A DNA stretch of 64,000 nt from Porticoccaceae bacterium (GCA_024644595.1 JAHEHL010000001.1:62001-126000); one strand, 5' to 3'; numbered from the stretch's first letter, positions 46,474 through 56,070 are shown. Made by a program: numbers and translations. The notes: generated by a model not told the origin, from the sequence alone.

Positions 46474-46578
46474 GTCAGCCTAGCTGCACATAAACACTGG
46501 GTTATAGTCTTGGTGTTAAAGTCTCGGTTTAGTATCTTGGTTTATAGCTTACCATCCCATCTTTTCACGGAGTTCCAA

Positions 46579-47025
46579 ATGTACATATGGTCTCGTATGT
46601 CCTGCCTGCTAGCGTTTATATCTCTGATCCTGATGTTTGGCTGCGAGCGCTACGCAGTCACGTTAAATGAACACCCAGTTTATACGCCAGAGCCTATTTA
46701 CAGTGGTTACCAGATTGACGATCCGGGTTTTAGAAATTGTGTCAAGCAGGCGCTAGTGGACGGAAAGATCAAACAGCCGGAGGCATTACGAATTCTGAAT
46801 TGCAGCTATGCAGGTGTGACTCAGATCGCAGGTATTGAGGTATTCTCAAAGCTGACTCGGCTCAACCTGAGTAATAATCAACTAACTGATATTGAACCGC
46901 TGTTGTTTCTTGGTGATCTGGAACAGGTTAATTTGGGTGATAATCCGCACCTTAACTGTGACCAGGTGAAGATACTAGAGACTCTGTTACCGCCACCGGG
47001 CACAATTATGAGTCGCTGTCACTAA
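46579..47025 (+). CDS. Small leucine-rich-repeat lipoprotein
   Basis: The 148-residue protein has a hydrophobic N-terminus and a likely lipobox ending in MFGC (Cys22), so it would be lipid-anchored, though Met and Phe before Gly-Cys are unusual. After about 50 residues a short leucine-rich-repeat run follows: LTRLNLSNNQLTDIEPL and LEQVNLGDNPHLNC, with the internalin-like SNNQLTDI spacing. The C-terminal part has three more cysteines. The function is unknown; LRR lipoproteins usually bind proteins. The ATG at 46579 with GGAG upstream is chosen; the frame continues open to 46453 without conserved features. Confidence 0.7.
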   Translation: MYIWSRMSCLLAFISLILMFGCERYAVTLNEHPVYTPEPIYSGYQIDDPGFRNCVKQALVDGKIKQPEALRILNCSYAGVTQIAGIEVFSKLTRLNLSNNQLTDIEPLLFLGDLEQVNLGDNPHLNCDQVKILETLLPPPGTIMSRCH

Positions 47026-47029
47026 ATCG

Positions 47030-47089
47030 CGGTGCAAAAAATAGCCCCATCACAGAAGCTCCGTTAATGCCCCGTGACGGTGCAAAAAA
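47030..47089 (+). repeat. Pair of 12-base direct repeats CGGTGCAAAAAA
   Basis: CGGTGCAAAAAA occurs at 47030-47041 and again at 47078-47089, 48 bases apart (about 4.5 helical turns), just after the lipoprotein stop. Both are followed by a CCC within ten bases. The half-word GGTGCA resembles an NtrC half-site, but the partner half is missing. Confidence 0.5.
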
Positions 47090-47104
47090 GATACCCACAA
47101 AACC

Positions 47105-47353
47105 TGTGGATAACTTTGTGGATTAATTAGGGATTGGATGCAGCAATGCCCCCAAAAACGGGCAAAACTGTTAGATTGATCAAATTTTAACCAGAACAAA
47201 ATAACCATATAAAACAGTGTGTTAGCTTTTTAAAACATAAGAATCAATAGCTTACGTAGCTTTTATAAAACTGATTGTAGAAATATCAGCTATCTGTGGA
47301 AAAAAACCTGAAATAGTTGTAAAAAAAATACAAAAAGATATTGCAGTGGATAA
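47105..47353 (+). promoter_or_regulatory. Cluster of DnaA-box-like sequences in AT-rich DNA
   Basis: A perfect consensus DnaA box TGTGGATAA lies at 47105-47113, with near matches TGTGGATTA (47117-47125), TGTGGAAAA (47295-47303) and AGTGGATAA (47345-47353), all in the same orientation. The first two are separated by only three bases. The region between is AT-rich. Neither dnaA, dnaN nor mnmG is present, so this need not be the replication origin. Confidence 0.45.
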
Positions 47354-47429
47354 AAAAAAGTGGTTTGGACTCGACGAGCTAACTCAGGAAACGCTGACCC
47401 GCGAGCCCGGCACCGCCCTCCCTGTGCGC

Positions 47430-48191
47430 TCAGCTCAGCTCGAGCCAACTAAAGCCCTGCTGCTGACAGGCGTAATGCAGATTTTGGACGCTGCTGAGTA
47501 CCGGTTCTACTGCCCGCTTTACTTTCTCTAGACTGTTATTCTTCTCACTGATATGACCGATTACTAGCTGCTGTATCCGTTTCTGGTCGATGTTGGAAAT
47601 CAATTGCGCGGTTTGCTGGTTATTCAGATGCCCCCATGGCCCGGCGACCCGGTCTTTGAGAAACTCGGGATAGCTTCCCGCATAGAGCATATCGAGATCA
47701 TGGTTAGCCTCGATCAGCAATCCGTCGCAACTCGCGTAGAGCGTCTCAATATGCGGTGTCAGGGAGCCGACATCAGTCAAAATACCAAACTGGTGCAGTT
47801 CACTGTTGAACAGATACTGAACTGGCTCCCGGGCATCATGGGGAACCGGCACCGGGGTGACCACAAGATCGCGGATCTTGAACGGGGTGTGGCTATCGAT
47901 AATCTGAAATGGAAAAGTCGTATCTTCAGCCGTACGACTGCGCAGACAGCCGGCCGTAACATAGACATCAATCCCATATCGTTTGGCAAGCGGCACCACT
48001 CCTTTCCAGTGATCACTGTGTTCGTGGGTGACCAGAATAGCATCGAGGTCTTGCGGCGCTTTCCCCAGCTTCGCCAGCCTCTGGGTGGTGTCACGGATTG
48101 AAAACCCGCAATCGATCATCAGGCAGGTGTTGCGCCATTCAACTAGCGTCGAGTTGCCCTTGCTGCCACTTCCCAGAGATGCAAAGCGCAT
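47430..48191 (-). CDS. MBL-fold metallo-hydrolase (YycJ/WalJ-like)
   Basis: This 253-residue protein has a metallo-beta-lactamase fold: N-terminal LGSGSKGNSTLVE, the dimetal motif THEHSDH near residue 55, VPHDAREPVQYLF, the aspartate in ILTDVGSLTP, LIEANHD, and the late histidine in VIGHISEKNN. It matches the single-domain YycJ-type exonuclease-like group. In Pseudomonas the same gene lies downstream of dapA and bamC, as here. The exact substrate is unknown. The ATG at 48191 is 69 bases after the bamC stop. Confidence 0.87.
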   Translation of the reverse strand: MRFASLGSGSKGNSTLVEWRNTCLMIDCGFSIRDTTQRLAKLGKAPQDLDAILVTHEHSDHWKGVVPLAKRYGIDVYVTAGCLRSRTAEDTTFPFQIIDSHTPFKIRDLVVTPVPVPHDAREPVQYLFNSELHQFGILTDVGSLTPHIETLYASCDGLLIEANHDLDMLYAGSYPEFLKDRVAGPWGHLNNQQTAQLISNIDQKRIQQLVIGHISEKNNSLEKVKRAVEPVLSSVQNLHYACQQQGFSWLELS

Positions 48192-48260
48192 AGACTCAGT
48201 TAACCTTGGATAACAGGTTTAATACAATTGCATTGCCACCTGCGATTACCGTCAGGAAGA

Positions 48261-49292
48261 TCAAGACATATTGCCACGTAGAATTTTCAGTAGGCGCAGA
48301 GCTTCTGCTTTATTGACACCCTGCCCATCAGCACCGACAACCCTGATTTCAACATTGGCGCCAACGGTTTCCACCAGCACGCGATAGTTCACCTCGAGTC
48401 GCTCAGCGCTGTCAGACTTGCCACCAAACCAGCGAGCAAAGAAGCCAGGATCCTCTTCAAGCTCTTTGGTGTAGTTGACATAGATAACGCCTGCCGAGCG
48501 ATTCTGATCGACATTGGTAAATCCACCGCGATCAGTGGAGTAAATAATCGACGCCCAGGTTCGATCAAAACTCAGTTTAGCGCGAATAAACGGATCCGTT
48601 ACTTCCGGTGAAATCACCTCAACCTTGGCCTCACCACCAATATCCTGTGCTAACAGAGAGACACTGGCATACTCCTGAGAGCCGGCCAGCTCATTGGCTA
48701 TCATGCTGATCATCTCCTGTTCCCGCTCGTCACTATCAGACGTCTGCGGCCAGTCCGCTTGATCTTCCATGGAGCGCGGTGCCTGATTGTGGATGGCAGT
48801 TATCTCACTACTATCAATCTGCACGCCAGGAGAAATCTTAAACCGGAAACGGTGTGAGTTCTCCTCGTCGGAATTAAATTTCACCCACACACTATCGATG
48901 ACACCGCTTGAACCATCTGCGCGCGCCGCTGGAATACCGCTACGATTCAGCAGATTGCGCACACGGGGCCAGACTTCACTGGGGGGAATATTAATCAGAA
49001 TCCAGCGACGGCCCTCAAGGCTCTGAATCTTTACCATTTGCTCAAAGGTGTTGACCGATGCAGGTTGTGGACGCGGCACTTCAAACTCGATCAATTCAAC
49101 GCTTGTAACAGGAATCTGCGGAATCGGGTAAATTTCACCCAAAGCCGTACTATCCATGCCGTCGGGCACCACCGTTACCGCGGTTTCCTCTGCCAGCAAG
49201 TAGTCATTGCTGCGATCGCGTATACCGAGCCAGCCACATCCGGTTAAACTCAGAATAACAACTATATTCAGGGCGTTGATTAATCGTTTCAT
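48261..49292 (-). CDS. bamC: Outer membrane protein assembly factor BamC
   Basis: BamC is a lipoprotein of the BAM complex that inserts beta-barrel proteins. The signal peptide ends in the lipobox LTGC with Cys19. The region after it (RDRSNDYLLAEETAVTVVPDGM) matches the unstructured BamC segment that lies on BamD. The two helix-grip domains follow: about residues 90-210, with IPPSEVWPRVRNLLNRSGI, and about 225-343. Length of 343 is the same as E. coli BamC (344). It lies 33 bases after dapA on the same strand, the standard order. Confidence 0.93.
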   Translation of the reverse strand: MKRLINALNIVVILSLTGCGWLGIRDRSNDYLLAEETAVTVVPDGMDSTALGEIYPIPQIPVTSVELIEFEVPRPQPASVNTFEQMVKIQSLEGRRWILINIPPSEVWPRVRNLLNRSGIPAARADGSSGVIDSVWVKFNSDEENSHRFRFKISPGVQIDSSEITAIHNQAPRSMEDQADWPQTSDSDEREQEMISMIANELAGSQEYASVSLLAQDIGGEAKVEVISPEVTDPFIRAKLSFDRTWASIIYSTDRGGFTNVDQNRSAGVIYVNYTKELEEDPGFFARWFGGKSDSAERLEVNYRVLVETVGANVEIRVVGADGQGVNKAEALRLLKILRGNMS

Positions 49293-49325
49293 TGTTACTG
49301 TTAACTCATTAATGGGGTTAAAAAA

Positions 49326-50204
49326 TTACAGAAGTCCGGCACTGCGCATGGCAGCACGAACCCGTTCGTGATGTTGCTCACTTAGTTCTGTCATCGGCAG
49401 CCGCAGAGAATTGCTCATCAACCCGAGTTCAGCTGCCGCCCACTTGACTGGTATTGGATTAGCTTCAACAAACAGATCACGGTGCAATGGCGCCAGGGTG
49501 CTGTCCAGCAGCAACGCTTTTTCGTTGTCACCATCCAATGCGGCTGCGCACATCTGCGCCATGAGCCTGGGTGCAATATTTGCTGTGACTGAAATATCAC
49601 CATGGCCACCCATCAGCATCAGCTCTCTGGCCGTGGCATCATCGCCGGAGTAGATAGCGAAGTCTTCAGGGCTCTCCGCGATTAGAGTTCCAGCACGCTG
49701 AAGATCTCCAGTGGCTTCCTTGATGCCGATAATATTATCGATCGCACTGAGACGAAGAACAGTATCCGGCAACATATCGCAGGCGGTACGGCCAGGTACA
49801 TTGTAGAGAATTTGATCTATAGCCACGGCCTCAGCAATAGCCTTGTAGTGAAGGTAGAGCCCTTCCTGGGTCGGTTTGTTGTAATAGGGCGTTACCGACA
49901 GGCAGGCATCCGCGCCGGCCTCTGCTGCAGAGCGCGTCAAGACAATCGCTTCACGAGTCGAGTTTGCCCCTGTGCCAGCAATAATTGGAATTCGCCCTGC
50001 CGCTTGCTGAACCACAACACGAATAACTTCGGCGTGTTCGGAGACGCTTAAGGTCGCCGATTCGCCGGTCGTGCCCACTGCAACAATACTGTCTGTGCCC
50101 TGCTCAATATGCCAGTCAACCAGTTTCTTCAGCGCCGCCCAATCAACCTCTTTGGACTCCGCTTGCATGGGTGTCAGCAGTGCAACAATGCTTCCAGTAA
50201 TCAT
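49326..50204 (-). CDS. dapA: 4-hydroxy-tetrahydrodipicolinate synthase
   Basis: The enzyme condenses pyruvate with aspartate semialdehyde at the entry to the lysine/DAP branch. Its 292 residues equal E. coli DapA. The Schiff-base lysine is residue 162 in GIKEATG; the proton-relay Tyr lies in YNVPGRT and the substrate Thr pair in [21 protein letters not shown] is also diagnostic. It is followed by bamC at 33 bases and preceded by lpxL at about 80 bases on the same strand. Confidence 0.97.
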   Translation of the reverse strand: MITGSIVALLTPMQAESKEVDWAALKKLVDWHIEQGTDSIVAVGTTGESATLSVSEHAEVIRVVVQQAAGRIPIIAGTGANSTREAIVLTRSAAEAGADACLSVTPYYNKPTQEGLYLHYKAIAEAVAIDQILYNVPGRTACDMLPDTVLRLSAIDNIIGIKEATGDLQRAGTLIAESPEDFAIYSGDDATARELMLMGGHGDISVTANIAPRLMAQMCAAALDGDNEKALLLDSTLAPLHRDLFVEANPIPVKWAAAELGLMSNSLRLPMTELSEQHHERVRAAMRSAGLL

Positions 50205-50285
50205 TTACAACTTCCTTAACTGCGATTCGGTAAAAAACACATCATGGTACTGATGGGCCCTGAGTGACACAAGCGAAACTGTGAT

Positions 50286-51245
50286 CTAAATCTTGCGGCG
50301 ACGTTTGTTTCTCGCGGGCAGATTATAGACGTCCTGTTCTCCTGGAGGACGATTTTTGAAGCGCCGGTGGACCCAGAGATATTGTTCTGGACAGAGACGA
50401 ACAAACTCCTCGATAAGCCGGTTAATTCTGCTGGCATCGATCAGATCATCCCCCACCGGAAATTGCTCAAGCGCAGGTAAAACAGTGATTTTATATCCCT
50501 GGGAACCAGGCAAGCGCACATGGTTAAAAGGTACGACTGCGGCGCCGGTTTTCTCGGAAAATCTCGCCGTAGCGTAAACCGTAGCCGCCTCTATCCCAAA
50601 AAATGGTGCAAACAGGCCCTGCTTTAAACCGTAATCTTGATCCGGCCCATACCAAAGAGAGCGACCATTTTTCAAAGCCTTTATAGTGCCGCGGACATCG
50701 CGGCGTTCGTATACAACGCAGTCTCCTTTGGCCTGATGCAACCGACCTCTGGCCTGCAGAAAGTCGTAGACCGGATTGCCATGGGCACGATACATCCCAT
50801 CCATTTCCCAGACCGATGCCATGGCCGCTGCGCCCACTTCCAGCGTGGTGTAATGAATACCCAAAAGCATGACGCCGCGGCCTTTGACTGCCTCGAGATG
50901 CTCCAGCCCTTCAAACTGAAGCAGTTTGGCAAAGCGCTTTTTCGACCACCACCAGGCTATTCCCACCTCCATCAATGCAATGCCGCTATTAATAAAGTTG
51001 GCTCTTAGCATCGCTTGCTGCTGAGCCTGGCTTAACTCTGGAAAACAGATCTCAATATTGCGTCTGGCAATTATTTTTCGACGACTTGGAAAGCTGTAAA
51101 CCAGAAGACCAATTGCTTTACCCAGCGCCAGCAGAACCGGGAAAGGTAACTGAGTAACCAGCCTCCACAGCCCAAACGCGAACCAAGTCGGCCAGTAACG
51201 CGGATGTAACAGTAAAGGCCTGAACTTGATCGCTTTTGAACTCAT
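50286..51245 (-). CDS. lpxL: Lipid A biosynthesis lauroyl/acyl acyltransferase (LpxL/HtrB family)
   Basis: This inner-membrane enzyme adds a secondary acyl chain to lipid A from acyl-ACP. The 319-residue protein has the catalytic HxxxxE in GIHYTTLEVG, a WYGPDQDYG motif, the ATVYATARFSEKTGAAVVP segment and the C-terminal YLWVHRRFKNRP. A hydrophobic helix near residues 30-50 is the membrane anchor. LpxL and LpxM cannot be told apart safely; the HtrB-like motif set favours LpxL. It lies 24 bases after fabV on the same strand. Confidence 0.91.
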   Translation of the reverse strand: MSSKAIKFRPLLLHPRYWPTWFAFGLWRLVTQLPFPVLLALGKAIGLLVYSFPSRRKIIARRNIEICFPELSQAQQQAMLRANFINSGIALMEVGIAWWWSKKRFAKLLQFEGLEHLEAVKGRGVMLLGIHYTTLEVGAAAMASVWEMDGMYRAHGNPVYDFLQARGRLHQAKGDCVVYERRDVRGTIKALKNGRSLWYGPDQDYGLKQGLFAPFFGIEAATVYATARFSEKTGAAVVPFNHVRLPGSQGYKITVLPALEQFPVGDDLIDASRINRLIEEFVRLCPEQYLWVHRRFKNRPPGEQDVYNLPARNKRRRKI

Positions 51246-51269
51246 AAACAGATTCGTCTTTTATGCAGG

Positions 51270-52457
51270 CTAAACAAGGTTGGCGATAGGCACGTCAGTG
51301 GCCACATCAGCTTCGTAGTCAACACCGTCAATATCAAAGCCAAACAGGCTCAGGAACTCATGTTTGTAGCCTGCAAAATCGGTTAGTTCTGAGAGGTTTT
51401 CCGTGCTGATTTTGGCCCATGATTCAGCTACGGCCGACTGAATCTCAGGTCGTAGCTCAAGCTCATCGACCCGCAGTCGACCAATATCGTCAAGCCGAGG
51501 ATCTGTATTGTAAAGGCACTCGCCAAATAATCTGTAGAGCTGCTCGATACAGCCCTCATGGCTGCCATCGGCCTTCATCTCTTTAAATAGCATCGCTAGA
51601 TAGAGCGGCATAATCGGAATGGCGGAACTGGCCTGGGTAACCACGGCCTTGAGCACCGACACCCGCGCATCGCCACCCGTGACTGCGAGTTTGTCTCGAA
51701 TTGCCAACACGCGCTTGTCGAGATCTTTCTTGGCCTGACCAATGGTCCCATCCCAGTAGAGGTCCCACGTCATTTTTTCACCAATATAGGTAAACGCGGT
51801 GGTTTTGGCACCTTCGGCGAGAACGCCGGCATCATCCAACGCATCGATCCACATCTGCCAGTCTTCGCCACCCATTACTGCAACTGTATCGGAAATCTCC
51901 TGCGGGTTAGCCGCTTCGAGACTAAACTCCTGAATCACTTCTTTGTCAGTATTGATGCCACGCATGGTGATATCTTTACCCACAGGCTTGAGTGTTGAGT
52001 TAAATACTTCACCCGTTTTCGGGTGCTGACGACGCGGTGCAGCGAGACTGTAGATCACCAGGTCAACCTGCCCCAAATCGTTTTTGATGGTCTCGATGGT
52101 CTTGGCTTTTACCTCATCGGAGAAAGCATCACCATTAATACTCTTTGCATACAGGCCATCCTGCTCCGCATATTTGTGGAACGCCGCCGAGTTATACCAG
52201 CCGGCTGTACCGGGTTTGGTGTCGGTCCCGGGCTTTTCAAAAAAGATTCCAAGAGTCGATGCGCCACTGCCAAACGCTGCGGTAATTCGTGCCGCCAGAC
52301 CATAGCCAGTCGATGAACCAATGACCAAAACACGCTTTGGTGCCACTACGGGTGGCTGAGACTTGATGAAGTCGATCTGATTCTTAACATTGGTGTCGCA
52401 ACCAACAGGATGGGTAGTAATACACATAAAACCGCGAACGCGGGGCTTGATTATCAT
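51270..52457 (-). CDS. fabV: Enoyl-[acyl-carrier-protein] reductase FabV
   Basis: FabV performs the last step of fatty acid elongation with NADH and is insensitive to triclosan in studied species. The 395-residue protein has the N-terminal [20 protein letters not shown], the NAD-binding [30 protein letters not shown], and the active-site Tyr-x8-Lys in [15 protein letters not shown]. Length is typical (about 395-400). The ATG at 52457 is the conserved start, with GGAGA upstream; the frame extends to 52502 without conservation. It is followed at 24 bases by lpxL, linking fatty-acid supply to lipid A. Confidence 0.96.
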   Translation of the reverse strand: MIIKPRVRGFMCITTHPVGCDTNVKNQIDFIKSQPPVVAPKRVLVIGSSTGYGLAARITAAFGSGASTLGIFFEKPGTDTKPGTAGWYNSAAFHKYAEQDGLYAKSINGDAFSDEVKAKTIETIKNDLGQVDLVIYSLAAPRRQHPKTGEVFNSTLKPVGKDITMRGINTDKEVIQEFSLEAANPQEISDTVAVMGGEDWQMWIDALDDAGVLAEGAKTTAFTYIGEKMTWDLYWDGTIGQAKKDLDKRVLAIRDKLAVTGGDARVSVLKAVVTQASSAIPIMPLYLAMLFKEMKADGSHEGCIEQLYRLFGECLYNTDPRLDDIGRLRVDELELRPEIQSAVAESWAKISTENLSELTDFAGYKHEFLSLFGFDIDGVDYEADVATDVPIANLV

Positions 52458-52670
52458 TATGAAGTCTCCGTACTTTAACCGAATCGATTTTGAAGCCGGC
52501 AATGATACCTTACTGGCAATCTTTCCCCAAAAAAAATAACCTTACAACGTCTCTCCTCTCGGCAAATGCAATCCTTATTAAGGTTTCGGCGGATATTTTT
52601 TGATTGACCTAAACCTCTCCAGCCCCTCACAGCGTACAATGCGAAATCCATCTAAAATCGAGCGCCCAAT

Positions 52671-53774
52671 TTGGAACAATCCAACCTCAAGTACCCTTTT
52701 CTTCGTCCTGAATTTATTCAGGCGCTTGAACTGAGTGGCAGCGCCTGTCAAGAAACCAGTTGGGCTCCGATTCACTTGTCTCTTCAGCGCCCTCAGCTGG
52801 AACAACAGACCACAGCGCGTATGCCTCTGTATTTGAAAGAGCACTCCATGGGCGAGTATGTCTTCGACTATGCTTGGGCCAATGCCTACCACCAGAACGG
52901 TCTCGACTATTATCCTAAACTGGTTACCGCTGTTCCGTTTACTCCGTCTGTGGGCCCCAGAGTGGAGGCGGAACAGCCGTTGACCTACGAGGAGTGCACT
53001 CAGCTTGTTGATGAAGTGATCGCCGTAGCAGGGGAAACTGGTGCCTCGAGCTGGCATTTTTTATTCCCCGACGCCGACCATTTGGCGTTGTTTTCCAGTC
53101 CGCGTCTGCTCCAGCGTAACGGTGTTCAGTACCACTGGCACAATCGCGGGTACGGTGAGTTTGGTGATTTTCTCGCGACCATGAATTCGCGCAAACGCAA
53201 GATGGTACGCAAAGAGCGAGCCGATGTTCTCAACCAAGGGCTGCGCATCAGTGTCGAGCTCGGAGCAGAGATCAGCGCGGATATCTGGCGACTCTTTTAT
53301 CAGCTCTACGAGCGAACCTATATCAAGCGCAACGGCAGCCGCGGTTATCTCACAGAAGATTTTTTCGCCCGTATTGCCGCGAGCATGCCCGAACAAATTG
53401 CCATGGCGGTGGCCTGGCTAGGTGATCAGCCGGTGGCCTGCGCGCTATACTTTTTTGATAGTGAGACGCTCTATGGGCGTTACTGGGGAAGCCTAGATGA
53501 ATTTCCCTACCTGCACTTTGAGCTCTGTTACTACACCGGAATCGAGTTTGCTATCAGTCGCGGGTTGCAGCGGTATGATGCCGGCGCTCAGGGCGAGCAC
53601 AAAATCGTGCGCGGATTTGAACCCATTGAAACTCACTCACTGCACTGGATACAGCAGCCACAATTTCGCGATGCGATCGCACGGTTTTTAATCGAAGAAA
53701 AGACGGCGGTGGCTAAGCATATCGACGCTGCAGCGCAGATGCTGCCCTACCGACAACAACCGTTACAACAGTAA
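52671..53774 (+). CDS. FemAB-like/GNAT-fold acyltransferase family protein (PF04339-like)
   Basis: The 367-residue protein resembles the proteobacterial 'peptidogalycan biosynthesis' family: YPFLRPEFIQALELSGS, FDYAWANAYHQNGLDYYPKLVTAVPFTPSVGPR, a second domain with MNSRKRKMVRKERADV, and RYDAGAQGEHKIVRGFEP near the end. The biochemical role is not established. Initiation is probably at TTG 52671: an in-frame stop lies 6 codons upstream and no ATG or GTG precedes conserved sequence. There is no strong ribosome binding site, so some N-terminal residues may have been lost relative to relatives. It is divergent from fabV and convergent with gloA, with a gap of 11 bases. Confidence 0.82.
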   Translation: MEQSNLKYPFLRPEFIQALELSGSACQETSWAPIHLSLQRPQLEQQTTARMPLYLKEHSMGEYVFDYAWANAYHQNGLDYYPKLVTAVPFTPSVGPRVEAEQPLTYEECTQLVDEVIAVAGETGASSWHFLFPDADHLALFSSPRLLQRNGVQYHWHNRGYGEFGDFLATMNSRKRKMVRKERADVLNQGLRISVELGAEISADIWRLFYQLYERTYIKRNGSRGYLTEDFFARIAASMPEQIAMAVAWLGDQPVACALYFFDSETLYGRYWGSLDEFPYLHFELCYYTGIEFAISRGLQRYDAGAQGEHKIVRGFEPIETHSLHWIQQPQFRDAIARFLIEEKTAVAKHIDAAAQMLPYRQQPLQQ

Positions 53775-53785
53775 CCGCTGAAAGG

Positions 53786-54241
53786 TTACCAGCTTCCGGT
53801 GTTGGGCATAGACGCCCAGGGTTCTTGCGACGGCAGTGAATCACCAGCCTGAAGCAACTCAATCGAGATATTGTCTGGCGACCGAACAAAGGCCATATGG
53901 CCATCGCGGGGTGGGCGATTGATAATCACTCCGGCATCCATCAGGCGCTGACAGGTGGCGTATATGTCGTCGACTCGATAGGCGAGATGACCGAAGTTTC
54001 GGCCACCATCATAGTCTTCCGGGGCACCCTCTTCTGGCGGCCAGTTATAGGTCAACTCAACCAGAGGCGCCTTGTGCTCGCGCGCCTTTTCAATATCATC
54101 CGGCGCGGCGAGAAATACCAGAGTAAATCGCCCTTGTGGCACCTCTGTGCGGTAGACCTCGACTAAGCCAAGAGCAGTACAGTAAAACCCGAGGGATTTT
54201 TCTAAGTCGGTCACCCGCACCATAGTGTGAAGATATTTCAT
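53786..54241 (-). CDS. gloA: Lactoylglutathione lyase (glyoxalase I)
   Basis: A VOC-fold metalloenzyme that converts the methylglyoxal-glutathione hemithioacetal to S-lactoylglutathione. Metal ligands are visible in order: His5 in YLHTMVRV, Glu in PLVELTYNW, His in GHLAYRVDD and Glu in ISIELLQ. The region [10 protein letters not shown] is typical. Length of 151 residues is slightly more than E. coli GloA (135). It lies downstream of aceF on the same strand, with a gap of 42 bases. Confidence 0.93.
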   Translation of the reverse strand: MKYLHTMVRVTDLEKSLGFYCTALGLVEVYRTEVPQGRFTLVFLAAPDDIEKAREHKAPLVELTYNWPPEEGAPEDYDGGRNFGHLAYRVDDIYATCQRLMDAGVIINRPPRDGHMAFVRSPDNISIELLQAGDSLPSQEPWASMPNTGSW

Positions 54242-54283
54242 TGTTCCCCCTCTGCCCCTTTGCTGATTAGATTCCTGACACTT

Positions 54284-56023
54284 TTATAGAGCCAGATAAC
54301 GGATATCGCTGAGCAACTGCACCAAATAGGTCATAAAGCGCCCGGCATCGCCGCCGTTGATCGCGCGGTGATCATAGGACAGCGCCAAGGGCAACATCAG
54401 TCGCGGCGTAAACTCAGTGCCATTCCAAAGTGGTTTGATCTGTGATTTCGATACACCGAGAATGCCGACTTCCGGTGAGTTGACGATCGGTGTAAAGCCA
54501 TTACCACCAATGGCACCGAGGCTAGACAGCGTGAAACATCCGCCCTGCATCTCGGCCGGAGTCAATTTTCCGTCACGCGCCTTTGCAGCCAACACGCTGA
54601 TCTCGGCCGAGATATCCCAGATACCTTTCTTATCGACATTTTTGATCACTGGAACCACTAAGCCTCGGGGTGTATCAACCGCCATCCCAATATGACAATA
54701 ATGTTTCTGAATAAAGTTCTGGCCATCGCTCGACAGCGAGCGGTTGAATTCCGGATTGGCCTGAAGTGCCGCAGCGACGGCCTTAATCAGGAATGCTACG
54801 GGTGTCACTTTAACGCCGCGCTTTTCGCCCTCAGCTTTGAGGCTTTTACGGAACTCTTCCAGCTCTGTTATATCCGCATCGTCAAACTGAGTTACATGGG
54901 GTACATTGAGCCAATTGCGCTGCATATTAGCGGCCGTAAGCTTCTGAATTTTGCTCAGTGCGATCTCTTCGATCTCGCCAAACTGGCTGAAATCGACTGC
55001 CGGAACCGGCGGGATACCACTGCCAGCGGATGCTGCCGGTGCAGCTTTGTTCTGCATGACCTGTTTTACAAAATTACTGACATCATCTTTCAATATCCGC
55101 CCACGGGGCCCACTGCCCGGCACCTGGCTCAGATCTACGCCCAACTCCCGTGCAATCAAACGTACGGCTGGGCCTGCATAGATCTCCGACCCAGATGCTA
55201 CCGGTGACGTGGATTTAACAGCAGGTGGCTGGGCGGGCTGCCCTGGAGCAGGCTGAGGCGCTCGCACTGGGCTGCTGGACGCCGCAACGGCGTCCGCTGC
55301 CGGAGCAGGTGCACTGGCTGCAGGTTTAATTTCGGTATCAGCCGCAGCCGCTGGTGCAGTAGAAGCTGCGGAAGACGGAGCATCAGAGATCACTTCAAAC
55401 ACTGCCACATTATCACCGGTGCCCAATTTATCTCCCTCGGCGACAAGGATCTTCACTACTTTGCCGGTATGGCTTGAGGGTACATCCATCGTCGCCTTAT
55501 CCGACTCAAGCACCAAAAGCGTATCGCCCTCATTGACTTCATCGCCGACGGCAACACACACTTCAATAACATCGACCTTATCATCACTGCCAATATCCGG
55601 AACCTGAATCGTCAGCTCTTTGAGCGCATCCGACGCTGAAGACTCGACTGCCGGGCTTGCATTGTCATTATGATTCTCGGTTTTTGGCTCAAGTCGTGGC
55701 TCAGACTCTGAATCGGGATCAACAGCAAACTGCTCAATAGTCTCGGACTCATCCGCAGAAGAACCCTGCTCGCCAGTGACGCTAACGCTTACCTCAATTT
55801 CAGCAATGGCATCACCCACCTTGACGGTGGCTCCCTCTGCAACCAGATATTGGGTAAAAATACCGCTGGCCGGGCTGGGCACATCCATGGTGGCTTTATC
55901 GGACTCCAAAACCAACAGTGAATCCTCAACTTCGACCTGATCGCCCGGCTGTAATCCCAGCTCGATCACCTCTACCGTCTCTGCACCACCAAGATCTGGA
56001 ACTACTATTGTCTGTTTTGTCAC
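54284..56023 (-). CDS. aceF: Pyruvate dehydrogenase complex E2, dihydrolipoamide acetyltransferase with two lipoyl domains
   Basis: E2 forms the core of the pyruvate dehydrogenase complex. The 579-residue protein has two lipoyl domains, each with the lipoyl-lysine motif ESDKATMDVPS (about residues 43 and 155), separated by acidic and Ala/Pro-rich linkers. An E1/E3-binding domain follows (PAVRLIARELGVDLSQV, GRILKDDV), then the catalytic domain ending in SYDHRAINGGDAGRF. The Asn after HRAI differs from the Asp of E. coli but occurs in Azotobacter/Pseudomonas E2. The start is GTG at 56023 with AAAGGA upstream. It lies 47 bases after aceE. No E3 (lpd) gene is nearby. Confidence 0.96.
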   Translation of the reverse strand: MTKQTIVVPDLGGAETVEVIELGLQPGDQVEVEDSLLVLESDKATMDVPSPASGIFTQYLVAEGATVKVGDAIAEIEVSVSVTGEQGSSADESETIEQFAVDPDSESEPRLEPKTENHNDNASPAVESSASDALKELTIQVPDIGSDDKVDVIEVCVAVGDEVNEGDTLLVLESDKATMDVPSSHTGKVVKILVAEGDKLGTGDNVAVFEVISDAPSSAASTAPAAAADTEIKPAASAPAPAADAVAASSSPVRAPQPAPGQPAQPPAVKSTSPVASGSEIYAGPAVRLIARELGVDLSQVPGSGPRGRILKDDVSNFVKQVMQNKAAPAASAGSGIPPVPAVDFSQFGEIEEIALSKIQKLTAANMQRNWLNVPHVTQFDDADITELEEFRKSLKAEGEKRGVKVTPVAFLIKAVAAALQANPEFNRSLSSDGQNFIQKHYCHIGMAVDTPRGLVVPVIKNVDKKGIWDISAEISVLAAKARDGKLTPAEMQGGCFTLSSLGAIGGNGFTPIVNSPEVGILGVSKSQIKPLWNGTEFTPRLMLPLALSYDHRAINGGDAGRFMTYLVQLLSDIRYLAL

Positions 56024-56070
56024 ATTGGGTCCTTTATACGTTTTTGCCTGAATCGCTATTTTCGTTAACT

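Larger units (their letters stand above)
47026..47429. other. Non-coding, AT-rich intergenic region
   Basis: About 400 bases lie between the LRR lipoprotein stop and the MBL hydrolase stop, the longest gene-free stretch in the window and strongly AT-rich from about 47150 to 47360. It contains direct repeats (47030-47089) and DnaA-box-like words (47105-47353). A 61-codon open frame at 47346-47531 overlaps the MBL gene and looks accidental. No tRNA- or known-RNA-like fold was recognised. Confidence 0.6.

Noticed and set aside
47105-47353. Calling this gap the chromosomal origin oriC
   Set aside because: No dnaA, dnaN, recF, gyrB or mnmG is nearby, and only one of the boxes is a perfect match; kept only as a DnaA-box-like cluster.
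47346-47531. 61-codon plus-strand frame beginning MDKKKWFGLDEL
   Set aside because: It overlaps the conserved C-terminus of the MBL hydrolase on the other strand and has no recognisable features.
54284-54380. Asn instead of Asp in the E2 catalytic motif (HRAING)
   Set aside because: The same Asn occurs in Azotobacter/Pseudomonas E2 proteins, so it is not a sign of inactivation.
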